NCBI GenBank assembly: GCA_017935745.1
Contig: JAGBGX010000006.1
Span: forward strand, 124,001 to 188,000
DNA: 64,000 nt
Direction of reading: 5' to 3'
Source of the DNA: Treponema sp.
GTDB taxonomy: Bacteria; Spirochaetota; Spirochaetia; Treponematales; Treponemataceae
In this document: in pieces, positions 18,060 to 26,961 of the stretch
Position numbering within the stretch: the stretch's first letter is position 1
Layout of the letters: every line of letters starts with the position of its first letter
Program-made: the position numbers and the translations under genes
Notes under the pieces: model-generated
What the model saw: the letters and a program-made list of their open reading frames with translations, nothing else
What the model was told of the DNA's origin: nothing
The model's database searches: none

Positions 18060-18128
18060 TCTTTCAGTATATCATGGTTTTCGCATTTGGTATAGTGACG
18101 GATATATGCCGCGCCGCATTTCCGCCCG

Positions 18129-18181
18129 GAAAAAGAAAAACGGCTCCCGTCCGCCCAAAAGCCAGGCAGAAGGAAGCCGTC
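18129..18181 (-). terminator. Intrinsic terminator of asd
   Basis: On the minus strand ACGGCT (18175-18180) pairs with AGCCGT (18140-18145) across an interior that can also pair (GCCTGGC/GGGCGG type), followed by TTTTTCTTTTT (18129-18139). It lies 22 bases past the asd stop. Confidence 0.7.
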
Positions 18182-18202
18182 CTGAACAAGCTGCATTAAA
18201 CG

Positions 18203-19303
18203 CTACAAGCTGTCAAAGAATCCTTTTGCCTTTAAAAGCTCTGCGTTCAAGATTCCGCCAAGGGCAGCTCCGCGCTTGGTGTTGTGGCTCAGCGCGACAA
18301 ATTTCACATCGAACACAGCGCACTTTCTCAGCCGGCCTATGACACACGCCATGCCCTTTTCAGTCTCGCGGTCACGCCGGGGCTGCGGACGGTTTTCTTC
18401 GTGGCGCACAACAATCGGATGCTCAGGCGCGCTCGGCAAATTCAGCTCCTGCGGCACGGAACGGTATGCAGTCCAGATGTTTTCAATTTCAGCAAGCGAC
18501 GGCTTCTTGTCTTCAGGCAGATCGAATTCAAGCGAGACACAGGCTGTATGGCCGTCAACAACAGCAACGCGCGTGCATGTTGAAGAGACAAGAGGAAGCG
18601 CAGCATTTTCGATTTTTCCATCCTTGACAGATCCGAGAATTTTCAGGCATTCCTTTTCAGTTTTTTCTTCCTCGCCGCCGATGTACGGAACAATGTTGTC
18701 AATCATATCGAAAGACGGCACTCCCGGATATCCCGCGCCGGAAACGGCCTGCAGCGTTGTAACAATCATCCGCTTTACAGGATAGCCCGCGCTCACAAGC
18801 GCATGGAGCGGCATCATGTATGTCTGAAGCGAGCAGTTCGGCTTGACGGCAATAAAGCCCTTGCTCCAGCCGTGATGCTTTTTCTGCGCTTCAATCACGT
18901 CAAGATGGCTGCTGTTGATTTCAGGGACGAGCATGGGCACATCTTCTGTCCAGCGGTTTGCGCTTGCATTCGACACAACAGGAATTCCTTCCGCGGCATA
19001 GGCAGCTTCCAGAGCCTTGATTGCATCCTTGTCCATTTCGAGCGCGCTGAAAACAAACGCGCACTTTCCAAGCGCACGCCCGGGACTGTTTGCATCTTCA
19101 ACAGTAAGATGTGCAGCTCCGGCAGGAATATTCTCCCCGATAAGCCAGCGCGAGCTGACTGCATCCTTGTACAGCTTTCCGGCGGAACGCGGCGAGGCAG
19201 CAACATACGTAACTTCAAACCACGGATGATTTTCAAGAAGCTTGACATACCGCTGTCCGACCATTCCCGTTGCGCCCAGCACACCGACCTTTATCTTTTC
19301 CAT
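18203..19303 (-). CDS. asd: Aspartate-semialdehyde dehydrogenase
   Basis: Reduces aspartyl-4-phosphate to aspartate semialdehyde with NADPH, the branch to lysine/DAP, threonine and methionine. 366 residues from the ATG at 19303, chosen for the AAGGAA site upstream; a longer frame to 19363 has no site and overlaps dapA. N-terminal G-A-T-G-M-V-G-Q-R-Y binds NADP, and P-N-C-S-L-Q-T holds the catalytic Cys. The sequence is of the archaeal/fungal-like ASADH type rather than the E. coli type. It follows dapA by 34 bases in an obvious operon and ends at an intrinsic terminator. Confidence 0.92.
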   Translation of the reverse strand: MEKIKVGVLGATGMVGQRYVKLLENHPWFEVTYVAASPRSAGKLYKDAVSSRWLIGENIPAGAAHLTVEDANSPGRALGKCAFVFSALEMDKDAIKALEAAYAAEGIPVVSNASANRWTEDVPMLVPEINSSHLDVIEAQKKHHGWSKGFIAVKPNCSLQTYMMPLHALVSAGYPVKRMIVTTLQAVSGAGYPGVPSFDMIDNIVPYIGGEEEKTEKECLKILGSVKDGKIENAALPLVSSTCTRVAVVDGHTACVSLEFDLPEDKKPSLAEIENIWTAYRSVPQELNLPSAPEHPIVVRHEENRPQPRRDRETEKGMACVIGRLRKCAVFDVKFVALSHNTKRGAALGGILNAELLKAKGFFDSL

Positions 19304-19337
19304 AGCAATGTTCCTTTTCTTTTCTAAAATAAGTGCG

Positions 19338-20243
19338 CTACAGGCCGCATGACTGTACCGCATCCTCTATGATTTTCTTTGCGCTGTCAGACACTTCCAC
19401 AAGCGGAAGGCGGAGAACCCCGGAGGGAAGCCCCTTGCACTTCATGGCGTATTTTATGGAGCTGGGATTTCCATCGCAGAACTCAGCCCTGAAGAACGGC
19501 TGGAGCCGCCGCTGTATTTTCCGGGCTGATTCAAAATCGCCGGCAAGACAGTCATGCACAAGCTCTGCCATCAGTGACGGAATGAGATTTGTGGCAACCG
19601 AAATAACTCCGTCTCCGCCGCACGCTACAAGCGGAAGCGTCAGGGCATCATCTCCGCTCATCACGGAAAAATCAGGATTCCTGCCCTTGACTTTTTCAAT
19701 CACTTCCATCATCTGGGAAATATTTCCGCTTGCTTCCTTTACGCCCGCCATGTTCGGCAGCATGCTGATCCGCTCAAGCAGCGGCGTTGAAATATTTTTT
19801 CCAGTCCGCCCCTGAATGTTATAGATAACAACGGGAATGCCGACCTTTGAAACTGCCTCAAAGTGCCGGAATATGCCTTCATCGCTCGGCTTGTTATAGT
19901 ACGGCGTCACGACAAGCGCATAGTCCGCACCTGCCGCCTGAGCGCGCTCAGCATACCGCACCGCATCCCGCGTGCTGTTGCTTCCAGATCCAAGGATGAC
20001 AGGAATTTTTTTTCCGCCGCTTTTCTCAAAGTCCGCGATTTCTTCCATGACAATTCTGATGATTTCATCTTCTTCATGCTCTTCCAACGTCGGAGTTTCC
20101 GCGGTAGTTCCAAGCGGAACAAGTCCGTCAATGCCGCCCTGCAGCTGAAAGCGCACGTTCTTGCGGAGACCGTCATAGTCAACCGAGCCGTCTGCGTTCA
20201 TCGGCGTAATCATAGCCGTATATGCGCCCTGAATTCTTGCCAT
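19338..20243 (-). CDS. dapA: 4-hydroxy-tetrahydrodipicolinate synthase
   Basis: Condenses aspartate semialdehyde with pyruvate, first committed step to diaminopimelate and lysine. 301 residues from the ATG at 20243 (GGGAG upstream; the longer frame to 20318 runs through the promoter). The Schiff-base lysine is in A-G-V-K-E-A-S-G-N and the catalytic tyrosine in V-I-Y-N-I-Q-G-R-T-G. N-terminal G-A-Y-T-A-M-I-T-P is typical of the TIM-barrel family. It is first gene of the dapA-asd operon. Confidence 0.93.
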   Translation of the reverse strand: MARIQGAYTAMITPMNADGSVDYDGLRKNVRFQLQGGIDGLVPLGTTAETPTLEEHEEDEIIRIVMEEIADFEKSGGKKIPVILGSGSNSTRDAVRYAERAQAAGADYALVVTPYYNKPSDEGIFRHFEAVSKVGIPVVIYNIQGRTGKNISTPLLERISMLPNMAGVKEASGNISQMMEVIEKVKGRNPDFSVMSGDDALTLPLVACGGDGVISVATNLIPSLMAELVHDCLAGDFESARKIQRRLQPFFRAEFCDGNPSSIKYAMKCKGLPSGVLRLPLVEVSDSAKKIIEDAVQSCGL

Positions 20244-20289
20244 ACTATACTCCCATAAAAAATCCGGAACAAGTCTTTTCAATTGTCTG

Positions 20290-20318
20290 ATTATCGCATT
20301 TTGCAGGAAAAAAAGCAA
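20290..20318 (-). promoter_or_regulatory. dapA-asd promoter
   Basis: Minus strand TTGCTT (20313-20318), spacer 17, GATAAT (20290-20295). It gives a leader of about 40 bases, too short for a lysine riboswitch, so no riboswitch is called. The aroC promoter diverges next to it. Confidence 0.5.
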
Positions 20319-20345
20319 TCTTGACAGGGAAAGTTTGCAGCCATG

Positions 20346-20374
20346 TTGAACTGATGCATGAATTTCAATAAAAT
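20346..20374 (+). promoter_or_regulatory. aroC promoter
   Basis: TTGAAC (20346-20351), spacer 17, TAAAAT (20369-20374), followed by a leader of about 25 bases with GAGGAA at 20395-20400. Confidence 0.6.
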
Positions 20375-20405
20375 GCTTTCAGCACATTCAGCGCGAGGAA
20401 ATGAT

Positions 20406-21467
20406 ATGGCAGGAAGCAGTTTCGGAGAAATGTTCAGAGTGACAACATTCGGGGAAAGCCACGGAGCGGCATTAGGGTGCGTAATCGACGGATGCCCGGC
20501 AGGAATTGACGCGGACGAATCATTTCTTCAGCATGAGATGGACAGAAGAAAGCCGGGAACTAAAAGCGCGGCTGTCACTGCGAGGAAAGAAAGCGACACT
20601 GCGGAAATTCTCAGCGGCGTTTTTGAAGGAAAAACAACAGGCACACCAATCGCTATTCTCATACGGAACGAAAACCAGCGCTCAGGCGACTACAGCGCCA
20701 TACGGAACGTGTTCAGGCCGGGACACGCAGACTTCACCTATTTCCAAAAATACGGAAGACGGGACTACCGCGGCGGCGGCAGATCCAGCGGAAGGGAAAC
20801 GTGCGCACGGGTTGCAGCCGGAGCGTTTGCAAAGCTGTTTTTAAAGACGCAGGGAACTGTGGTGACAGCCTATACAAAAAGCATCGCCGGAATCGAAGGA
20901 ACAGAAACCGATTTTTCAGAAATCGAAAAGAATGAAATGCGCGCGGCAGACAGGAATGCAGCAGTCCTGATGCAGCAGAAAGTGTCAGAATTCAGAATGA
21001 AAAAAAATTCATGCGGCGGAATTGTCGAATGCATTGCGCAGGGAGTTCCCGCAGGCCTTGGAGAGCCAGTCTTTGACAAGCTTGACGCGGCACTTGCACA
21101 CGCAGTGATGTCAATCGGCGCAATCAAGGGAATTGAATTCGGCTCAGGATTTGCAGCGGCCGGCTTAAGCGGAAGCGAAAACAATGACTGCATGCGGGCA
21201 GGAGCTGCATTCGGCTCAAACAACGCGGGCGGAATTCTCGGCGGAATTTCCAGAGGAGACAGCATTGTGTTCCGGGCGGCAGTAAAGCCGGTTCCAAGCA
21301 TTTACCTTCCGCAAAAAACGCTGAATGAAAACGGAGAGGAATGTGACATTGTGATTGAAGGACGGCACGACATCTGCCTGTGTCCGCGCATTGTCCCGGT
21401 GATTGAAGCCATGACAGCAATCACTCTGGCAGACATGATTCTGAGAAACAGAGGAAGCAGGATTTAG
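20406..21467 (+). CDS. aroC: Chorismate synthase
   Basis: Last shikimate step: EPSP to chorismate with reduced FMN. 353 residues from the ATG at 20406, fixed by GAGGAA five bases upstream; the ATG at 20358 lies inside the promoter. Family signatures: F-G-E-S-H-G-A-A-L-G near the N terminus, R-P-G-H-A-D-F-T-Y, the G-G-G-R-S-S-G-R-E-T loop and R-H-D-x-C-x-x-P-R near the C terminus. The stop is one base before the next ATG, so the D,D-carboxypeptidase gene is cotranscribed. Confidence 0.94.
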   Translation: MAGSSFGEMFRVTTFGESHGAALGCVIDGCPAGIDADESFLQHEMDRRKPGTKSAAVTARKESDTAEILSGVFEGKTTGTPIAILIRNENQRSGDYSAIRNVFRPGHADFTYFQKYGRRDYRGGGRSSGRETCARVAAGAFAKLFLKTQGTVVTAYTKSIAGIEGTETDFSEIEKNEMRAADRNAAVLMQQKVSEFRMKKNSCGGIVECIAQGVPAGLGEPVFDKLDAALAHAVMSIGAIKGIEFGSGFAAAGLSGSENNDCMRAGAAFGSNNAGGILGGISRGDSIVFRAAVKPVPSIYLPQKTLNENGEECDIVIEGRHDICLCPRIVPVIEAMTAITLADMILRNRGSRI

Positions 21468-21468
21468 C

Positions 21469-22932
21469 ATGGAAACAATCACGCCAGATTTTTTCAGCCC
21501 GGATTCTTCCGGCCCGGATTTTTCCGGCTCCGCACCAAAAGAAGCGCCCAAAAAGCGGAACAGAAAGCTCCTGCTCCTTCCGGCGGCAGTCCTTGCGGCT
21601 CTGTTCGCTGCACAGGGAACCAGCGCATACCGTCTCCTGAATCCGAAAGAGCCGGAACAGCTTTCTGCCGCGCAGACAGCCGCCCTCGAAAAAACGCTGG
21701 ACATACATTTTCCTGAGCGCAAAAAAAATGCCGTGCCGCTGCCGTTCCCGACAGTTCCGGCAGACTTGTTCATCAATGCGGAAAGCGCAGTCATAATCGA
21801 TGCGCTGACAGGAAACATTCTCTTTGAAAAAAATGCTGACGAAGAAATTCCGCCCGCCTCCATGACAAAGCTTGTTGAAATGTATGTTGTGTTTGAGGCA
21901 GTTGAAAACGGCGAAGTTTCACTTGACGATATTGTTCCGCTTCCGCCGGAAAGCTGGGCGCGGAATCTGCCAAGCGATGCCTCACTCATGTTTCTGGGCG
22001 AAGGGCAGCGGGTGACGCTCCGTGAGCTTTTGCTTGGGCTTGCAGTTGCAAGCGGAAACGATGCTTCCATTGCAGTCGCCAATTATATCTGCAAAACTAT
22101 GGAGGCATTTGTAGAGCGGATGAACAGCACAGTAAAAAAACTCGGGCTGGAAAAAACGCACTTTGTAGAGTCAAGCGGCTACAGCGAGCTGAATGTCACT
22201 ACTGCAAAAGAATTTGCCGCGTTCTGCAAGGCGTACATAGAACGGTTTCCGTTCGCGCTGAAAGACTTTCACGCCCAGAAAGTAATCAGATATCCGCTGG
22301 AAAAAAATCTTCCGAAGAGCATAGCGGAAAGAACGGGAGACAGGCAGGCCGTTGTGCAGTACAACACAAACAAGCTGCTTTCTGTTCTTGAAGGCTGTGA
22401 CGGACTGAAGACAGGATTCATCTATGAAAGCGGATTCAACATCGCGCTTACCGCAGAGCGAAACGGCGCCCGCTACATTTCAGTCACAATGAAAGGCCCT
22501 GGAACTGGAAGCGCACAGGGAAACAAGTACAGAATCCAGGACGGAACAACCCTGATGGAATACGCATTCTCAAAATTTTATCCGTATTCAGCCAGCGGCA
22601 CAGATGCCCGCAGTTTCACCGTTGGAACCGCAGGCTCAAAGGAAAAAAGCGTGCTTCTTGTTCCGGCAAAAAAAGAGCTGTTTTCCGTTCCTTTTATTTA
22701 TGGAAATTCCCCGAAGGAAGCAGCGGAAAGCATACAGGTCACCGCAAGCATCCCGCACATTATTTTCGGGCCGTTTGAAGAAGGACAGCAGTTCGGAATG
22801 CTGACGTACACGCTCAACGGAAGAGTACTCTGCACCATTCCCCTTGTTTCCGACAGAAAAAGCGGACAGACGGATCCTCTTTCGTGGCTGTGGGAATTTG
22901 CAGCATACAGGCTCTCGCTGCTATTTGCCTGA
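21469..22932 (+). CDS. D-alanyl-D-alanine carboxypeptidase (DacA/PBP5 type)
   Basis: Penicillin-binding serine peptidase that trims the terminal D-Ala of peptidoglycan stem peptides. 487 residues: a cytoplasmic N terminus of about 30 residues, membrane anchor/signal helix at 33-50, then the S11 domain with S131-x-x-K134 (S-M-T-K), S195-G-N and K314-T-G, all intact, and a C-terminal beta domain as in PBP5. The N-terminal 27 residues are rich in D, S, P and F with a repeated S-x-D-x-S-G-P-D-F pattern, unusual before a signal helix. It is coupled to aroC by a one-base gap and overlaps the convergent gene at 22921 by 12 bases. Confidence 0.88.
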   Translation: METITPDFFSPDSSGPDFSGSAPKEAPKKRNRKLLLLPAAVLAALFAAQGTSAYRLLNPKEPEQLSAAQTAALEKTLDIHFPERKKNAVPLPFPTVPADLFINAESAVIIDALTGNILFEKNADEEIPPASMTKLVEMYVVFEAVENGEVSLDDIVPLPPESWARNLPSDASLMFLGEGQRVTLRELLLGLAVASGNDASIAVANYICKTMEAFVERMNSTVKKLGLEKTHFVESSGYSELNVTTAKEFAAFCKAYIERFPFALKDFHAQKVIRYPLEKNLPKSIAERTGDRQAVVQYNTNKLLSVLEGCDGLKTGFIYESGFNIALTAERNGARYISVTMKGPGTGSAQGNKYRIQDGTTLMEYAFSKFYPYSASGTDARSFTVGTAGSKEKSVLLVPAKKELFSVPFIYGNSPKEAAESIQVTASIPHIIFGPFEEGQQFGMLTYTLNGRVLCTIPLVSDRKSGQTDPLSWLWEFAAYRLSLLFA

Positions 22933-25137
22933 CAGCTCACGGACAGATACAATTTCATATCCGCTGTTCAAAATGGCTCCAATCAGCAGCTCCAGCTTGT
23001 CATACGGACAGAAATCCCCTGCACTGCTGCCGTTCCCGATATCCGCAGAAAGTATGACTCCATCGTACAGATTTCCAGCAGCTATGCGGATCAGGCTGTC
23101 AGCATCGGAACCTGCCTTTTCCAGATTCTGAAAGGCAATGCGGCTGTCCTTGCAAAAAGGCTCCACGTATGCGTATCCGGCTTCCGCTCCGGCTGCCTTT
23201 ATAAGAGCAGTGCTTTGGTAATAAGGCGCATGCCACAGCAAGGAAAGCTCCTTTCCTGTCACAGTAAAGAATTCATCTTCATTTCTGGCAAGACCGCGGC
23301 GGATAAAATCCTTGTCAATCACAAAATCATTTTCAACCAGGCTTGCCGTACTGAAAAACAGCGAGGCGCATTCATTTCCAGAAGATGCAATCAGCACCGT
23401 TTCCTTAGGATGACGGCGGATAAATTCTCCGTTTAAAAAGAATGTTCCTTTTACTCCGAATTTCTTAAGGATATATAAAATGCGTGAAATTCCTTCTGCA
23501 TTCTCCATGGCATCAAAAGCAAGCGCAGCCCGTTTTGGAGCCGGACTGAACGATTCCGTTCCGCTGTACACTGGATACGTTTTCACGTTTCCTGAAAGAG
23601 AGCGGACAAAAACAGCATTGCTGAAACATGCGTTCGCTGCGCTTCCAAGGAAAACCCGGAACTTTCCGTTTTTTTCGGAAGGAGCTGTCTCAGCAGAAAC
23701 AAGCAGGGAACTGCTCCAGACATTTTTTTCCGCATCGTATACAGCGATATCCTTTTTATTTTTCAGCCGGCTCTTTATTTTTCCGCCGTCCCACAGAGGA
23801 CTGCATGCAGAAGAGAGAAACAGGAATTTTTCATCTCCTGCCAGAGAGACAAGCCTGACTGTTTCCAATCCGCCGGCATACACTGAACGGTTTCCGTTCC
23901 AGACAGCAGAAACTATTTTTTCTCCGCTGCGGGAAAGCGCCATTCTTTTCTGTGAAACATCATAGACACACAGCTTTTCAGAGTCAGTGAACGCTATCTT
24001 TTTTCTGTCTGGAGAAAGGACAGGCTCTATCGAATTTTTTGCTTCAAGCAGAGACCGCATCCCGTCCTTTAAAGAATACAAACGGCTGATTTTTTCACTG
24101 GCTTCAAGGCTCAAGGTGTCTATCCAAAGCAGCGGCTCAGAACCGCTTCCCCAGAAAACATCATACCTGAATGCCGTATCCTTATAGTCTGTCAGCGGAA
24201 AAAATCCTTTGACCGTTACATATTCACAGCTTTCAGTTTCGCTGACGGAACAAACAGAAAAGATATTCTCCCTTGACAGAACAGCAACCGTTGTTCCGCT
24301 GCCGTCCGTCCAGAACAAGTCCCGAAGCGGGTCAAATGAAAACGGAAGGCGACCCTTTACCGTTCCGATTCCAATAAGGGAAGCATACAATCCCCGGGTA
24401 TACAGCTCATTCTCGTCAATGCAAAAAATAATATCGCCGCTGATGTACATGATGCTGCCCTGCTCCGTCCATTGAACGCTACGGATTGAGCCGCTGCCGA
24501 TTTTTCGGTATGATTCGGAAATGCTGAGTTTTTTAAATGCTGCATCCGGCATTACAAAGAATACGCTTCCATTTTTTTCATACAGCAAAACCTTGCTGTC
24601 AGGCGCCCACTTTGCCTGCACAGAATCTCCGCCGGACACAGACAGTCCGTCAATAACAATTTCTTCCTGAGTCCGGCAGTCTGAAAGGACAAGCTGCCCG
24701 CGCGCATTTTCCGTCTGCCTGACAGAACACAGATAGCGTCCGTCCGGGCTTGCCAGCTGCGCAGCCATGCGCTTATATCCAGAAGGAATTTCAGAAGCTG
24801 AAGACAGCCACCGCAGAGCATTTTCTTCAGTGTAATACCGTGCAGTTCCGTATCTGTTTCTGATCTGAAGTTCCTTTCCTCCGTTTACAAGCTCCATTTT
24901 TTCCGGGAAGCATGTCAGCAAAGAAGGATTTTTCTTGATGCCCTGAGCGTCAAGCTGCACGCAAAAAAGCGCCTTGTAGGAATCAGTTCCAAATGATTCA
25001 TGCTGCGCTGAAAACAGAAGCATATCATTGCTGTTCAAGGCCAAGTCAGCGAATGAGATTTTTGCAAATGAAGGAAAGGAAGCTGCTGATAAAGCAGCGG
25101 CAAGAACAATTCTAGTCAGTATGCGCTTTTTCATCAT
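22921..25137 (-). CDS. Secreted beta-propeller protein with a degenerate NodB-like C-terminal domain
   Basis: 738 residues with a signal peptide (K-K-R, hydrophobic helix, cleavage after S-F-A about residue 25). Residues 40-480 carry repeated short beta units of the TolB/WD type (S-P-D-G-R-Y-L, A-P-D-S-K-V-L, S-P-D-R-K-K-I). From about residue 540 the outline of a polysaccharide deacetylase is visible (A-L-A-F-D-A, V-K-G-T-F-F-L-N-G-E-F-I-R-R-H-P). The metal residues are not kept: the T-F-D-D motif reads A-F-D-A and the H-x3-H motif is missing, while R-x-P-Y reads H-A-P-Y. Probably a non-catalytic periplasmic or surface protein. It follows the M23 gene by 11 bases; AAGGAA precedes the ATG. 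Confidence 0.7.
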   Translation of the reverse strand: MMKKRILTRIVLAAALSAASFPSFAKISFADLALNSNDMLLFSAQHESFGTDSYKALFCVQLDAQGIKKNPSLLTCFPEKMELVNGGKELQIRNRYGTARYYTEENALRWLSSASEIPSGYKRMAAQLASPDGRYLCSVRQTENARGQLVLSDCRTQEEIVIDGLSVSGGDSVQAKWAPDSKVLLYEKNGSVFFVMPDAAFKKLSISESYRKIGSGSIRSVQWTEQGSIMYISGDIIFCIDENELYTRGLYASLIGIGTVKGRLPFSFDPLRDLFWTDGSGTTVAVLSRENIFSVCSVSETESCEYVTVKGFFPLTDYKDTAFRYDVFWGSGSEPLLWIDTLSLEASEKISRLYSLKDGMRSLLEAKNSIEPVLSPDRKKIAFTDSEKLCVYDVSQKRMALSRSGEKIVSAVWNGNRSVYAGGLETVRLVSLAGDEKFLFLSSACSPLWDGGKIKSRLKNKKDIAVYDAEKNVWSSSLLVSAETAPSEKNGKFRVFLGSAANACFSNAVFVRSLSGNVKTYPVYSGTESFSPAPKRAALAFDAMENAEGISRILYILKKFGVKGTFFLNGEFIRRHPKETVLIASSGNECASLFFSTASLVENDFVIDKDFIRRGLARNEDEFFTVTGKELSLLWHAPYYQSTALIKAAGAEAGYAYVEPFCKDSRIAFQNLEKAGSDADSLIRIAAGNLYDGVILSADIGNGSSAGDFCPYDKLELLIGAILNSGYEIVSVRELSGK

Positions 25138-25148
25138 GTCATGTTCCT

Positions 25149-26384
25149 TTATTTTAAAACCGTGAGCGGATCCACAAGCTTGGAATTCTTAAAGACTGTA
25201 AAATGAAGATGAGGCCCTGTTGAATACCCTGTGCTTCCGACAAGCCCGATCTTTGTATCCTGAGTAACATAGTCGCCTTTCCTGGAAAGAATTTTGCTCA
25301 TGTGTCCGTACAAAGTCTGATAGCCGTCATAATGGTTTATAATCACATAATTTCCGTACACTGATGAAAATCCTGTATAGACAACTTTTCCGCTCAGAGA
25401 AGCATAAATCGGAGTTCCTGAAGGGCACGCCATGTCAATGCCTGTGTGGCTGGAATCAACACCGGTAAACGGATCTTTCCGGTAGCCGAACCGTGAAGTG
25501 AGCCGGTACTTTGCGTGAAGCGGCTTTACAAACAGCTCGCCCATTGCTTTCCGCAGAGACGACGGATCAAGCTTTGCGCCCGGAATAAAAAGCTTTTGGC
25601 CTTCCTTCAGAATTTCAGACGACAAGTCATTAACATCTAGCAAGTCAGAAACAGATACGCCGTATTTTTTAGAAATGGATTCAAGCGTTTCATTTCTGGC
25701 AACCGGGTGAACAAGCCCGTCAGCAGAAGGAACAGAAAGCTTCTGCCCTGAAAACACAGAGCGCACATTCTTAATTCCGTTTACCGCAATCAAAGTTGAA
25801 ATATTTGAAAGGCCGAATTTTCTGCTGATTCCGCTGATTGTGTCGCCCGGCTTCACTGTGTACGGCTGAAATGTCACCGGCTGCTTTATCAGAGGAGAAT
25901 CTGCGACAACTTGAATTCCATCCTCAGAAAAAATATTTCCCTCGCTGTCAAAATATGAAATCCTGTCAAAAGCAAACTGGCTCATTGCGCTGTCAAGCCG
26001 TTCAAATTCATGCATCTCATCAGGATTGAGATTGACCACGTGAGCAAAGCTTTCAGAATAGGAGACAAGCCTGGAAACTGAAAAAGGAACAGCGGCGCAC
26101 AAAGCAGCGGCAGGAACAGCCCATGCAAAACGCGAGGCACGCCTGATTTTTTTCCCCAGGACTCCAGCCTGTCCCTGCGCATTCTGCAAAAACGCACGGA
26201 CATTGAACGTTCCTCTTGCTGCAAGCCCGGAAGAAACCGCAGAATAAAACAACGCCTTTCTGCGCACTGCGGCTTTTGCAGCGGCTCCTGCCGCATTCCG
26301 AATTCCTGCTGAAGGAGCGGCAAACCGGCCTGAAGAACGAGGCTTCCTATATCCTGACGGCTCAAGGCAATGTATGATTTCCAT
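25149..26384 (-). CDS. LysM-M23 peptidoglycan metallopeptidase
   Basis: 411 residues from the ATG at 26384. A cytoplasmic N terminus of about 80 residues rich in A and R, one membrane helix (F-A-W-A-V-P-A-A-A region), two LysM domains (Y-T-V-K-P-G-D-T and the H-P-V-A-R-N-E-T unit) and a C-terminal M23 domain. M23 zinc ligands are present: H-T-G-I-D and H-L-H-F. It should cleave peptidoglycan cross-links in the periplasm. A longer frame to 26690 exists but runs across the divergent lepB gene and was rejected. GATAAT (26391-26396) lies 6 bases before the ATG with no ribosome binding site. The propeller/NodB gene follows after 11 bases. Confidence 0.88.
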   Translation of the reverse strand: MEIIHCLEPSGYRKPRSSGRFAAPSAGIRNAAGAAAKAAVRRKALFYSAVSSGLAARGTFNVRAFLQNAQGQAGVLGKKIRRASRFAWAVPAAALCAAVPFSVSRLVSYSESFAHVVNLNPDEMHEFERLDSAMSQFAFDRISYFDSEGNIFSEDGIQVVADSPLIKQPVTFQPYTVKPGDTISGISRKFGLSNISTLIAVNGIKNVRSVFSGQKLSVPSADGLVHPVARNETLESISKKYGVSVSDLLDVNDLSSEILKEGQKLFIPGAKLDPSSLRKAMGELFVKPLHAKYRLTSRFGYRKDPFTGVDSSHTGIDMACPSGTPIYASLSGKVVYTGFSSVYGNYVIINHYDGYQTLYGHMSKILSRKGDYVTQDTKIGLVGSTGYSTGPHLHFTVFKNSKLVDPLTVLK

Positions 26385-26454
26385 ACAGTCATTATCGGAA
26401 AAAAAAGTGCAGTATTTAGCACTATTGACGATGAATAATTGTAAGGAACCATAA

Positions 26455-26961
26455 ATGAAAGCATCAGGCGGCAAAGCGTTTTTTCTGTGCATTTTTGCAG
26501 GAATTTCCATCGGACTTGTTCTCAAGCTTTTTGTTATTGACATAGTATCAGTGCAGGGAATTTCCATGGAGCCTGCTGTCCGTGACAAGGAAACTGTCGT
26601 TGTCTGCAAAGCCGCATACGGACTGTCAGATCCGTTCGGAAGCGGAGCACTATTCAGATGGAAAAATGCACACCCGGGAGACATTGTCATTTACACATAC
26701 AAAAACAGCCTTGTCATAAAGCGATGTGCCGCAGCACAGGGCGACTCTCTAGAATTTTCATCTGATACAGGATATACTGTATCTGTGCGGGGAAAAACGT
26801 ATCCGTTGACAGAAATTCAGTACAATCTCATAAAAGGCAGTCCGGCCGTTCCAGACGGCATGATTCTTGCAATAGGCGACAACTATGAAAATTCAATTGA
26901 TTCCAGAACATACGGATTTATAGCCCAGAAAGATATTCTTGGCAAGGTGATTTTCAAATGA
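26455..26961 (+). CDS. lepB: Signal peptidase I
   Basis: Membrane-anchored serine protease that removes signal peptides. 168 residues, a small form of the family: one membrane helix (about residues 8-28), catalytic S37 in G-I-S-M-E-P and catalytic K89 in L-V-I-K-R-C, then box E (G-D-N-Y-E-N-S-I-D-S-R) near the C terminus. AAGGA lies upstream. Its stop overlaps the start of the penicillin-binding protein (ATGA), so both are made from one transcript. Confidence 0.92.
   Translation: MKASGGKAFFLCIFAGISIGLVLKLFVIDIVSVQGISMEPAVRDKETVVVCKAAYGLSDPFGSGALFRWKNAHPGDIVIYTYKNSLVIKRCAAAQGDSLEFSSDTGYTVSVRGKTYPLTEIQYNLIKGSPAVPDGMILAIGDNYENSIDSRTYGFIAQKDILGKVIFK

Noticed and set aside
16337-18060. parS site near parAB
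   Set aside because: I looked for the TGTTTCACGTGAAACA-type palindrome; only short partial matches such as GTTTCACGT (8785 region) were seen, without the second half.
20244-20290. Lysine riboswitch upstream of dapA
   Set aside because: The leader between the predicted start point and ATG is about 40 bases, too short for the aptamer.
26385-26690. 102-residue N-terminal extension of the LysM-M23 gene
   Set aside because: It would run across the divergent lepB gene and promoter; a -10 box lies 6 bases before the ATG at 26384.
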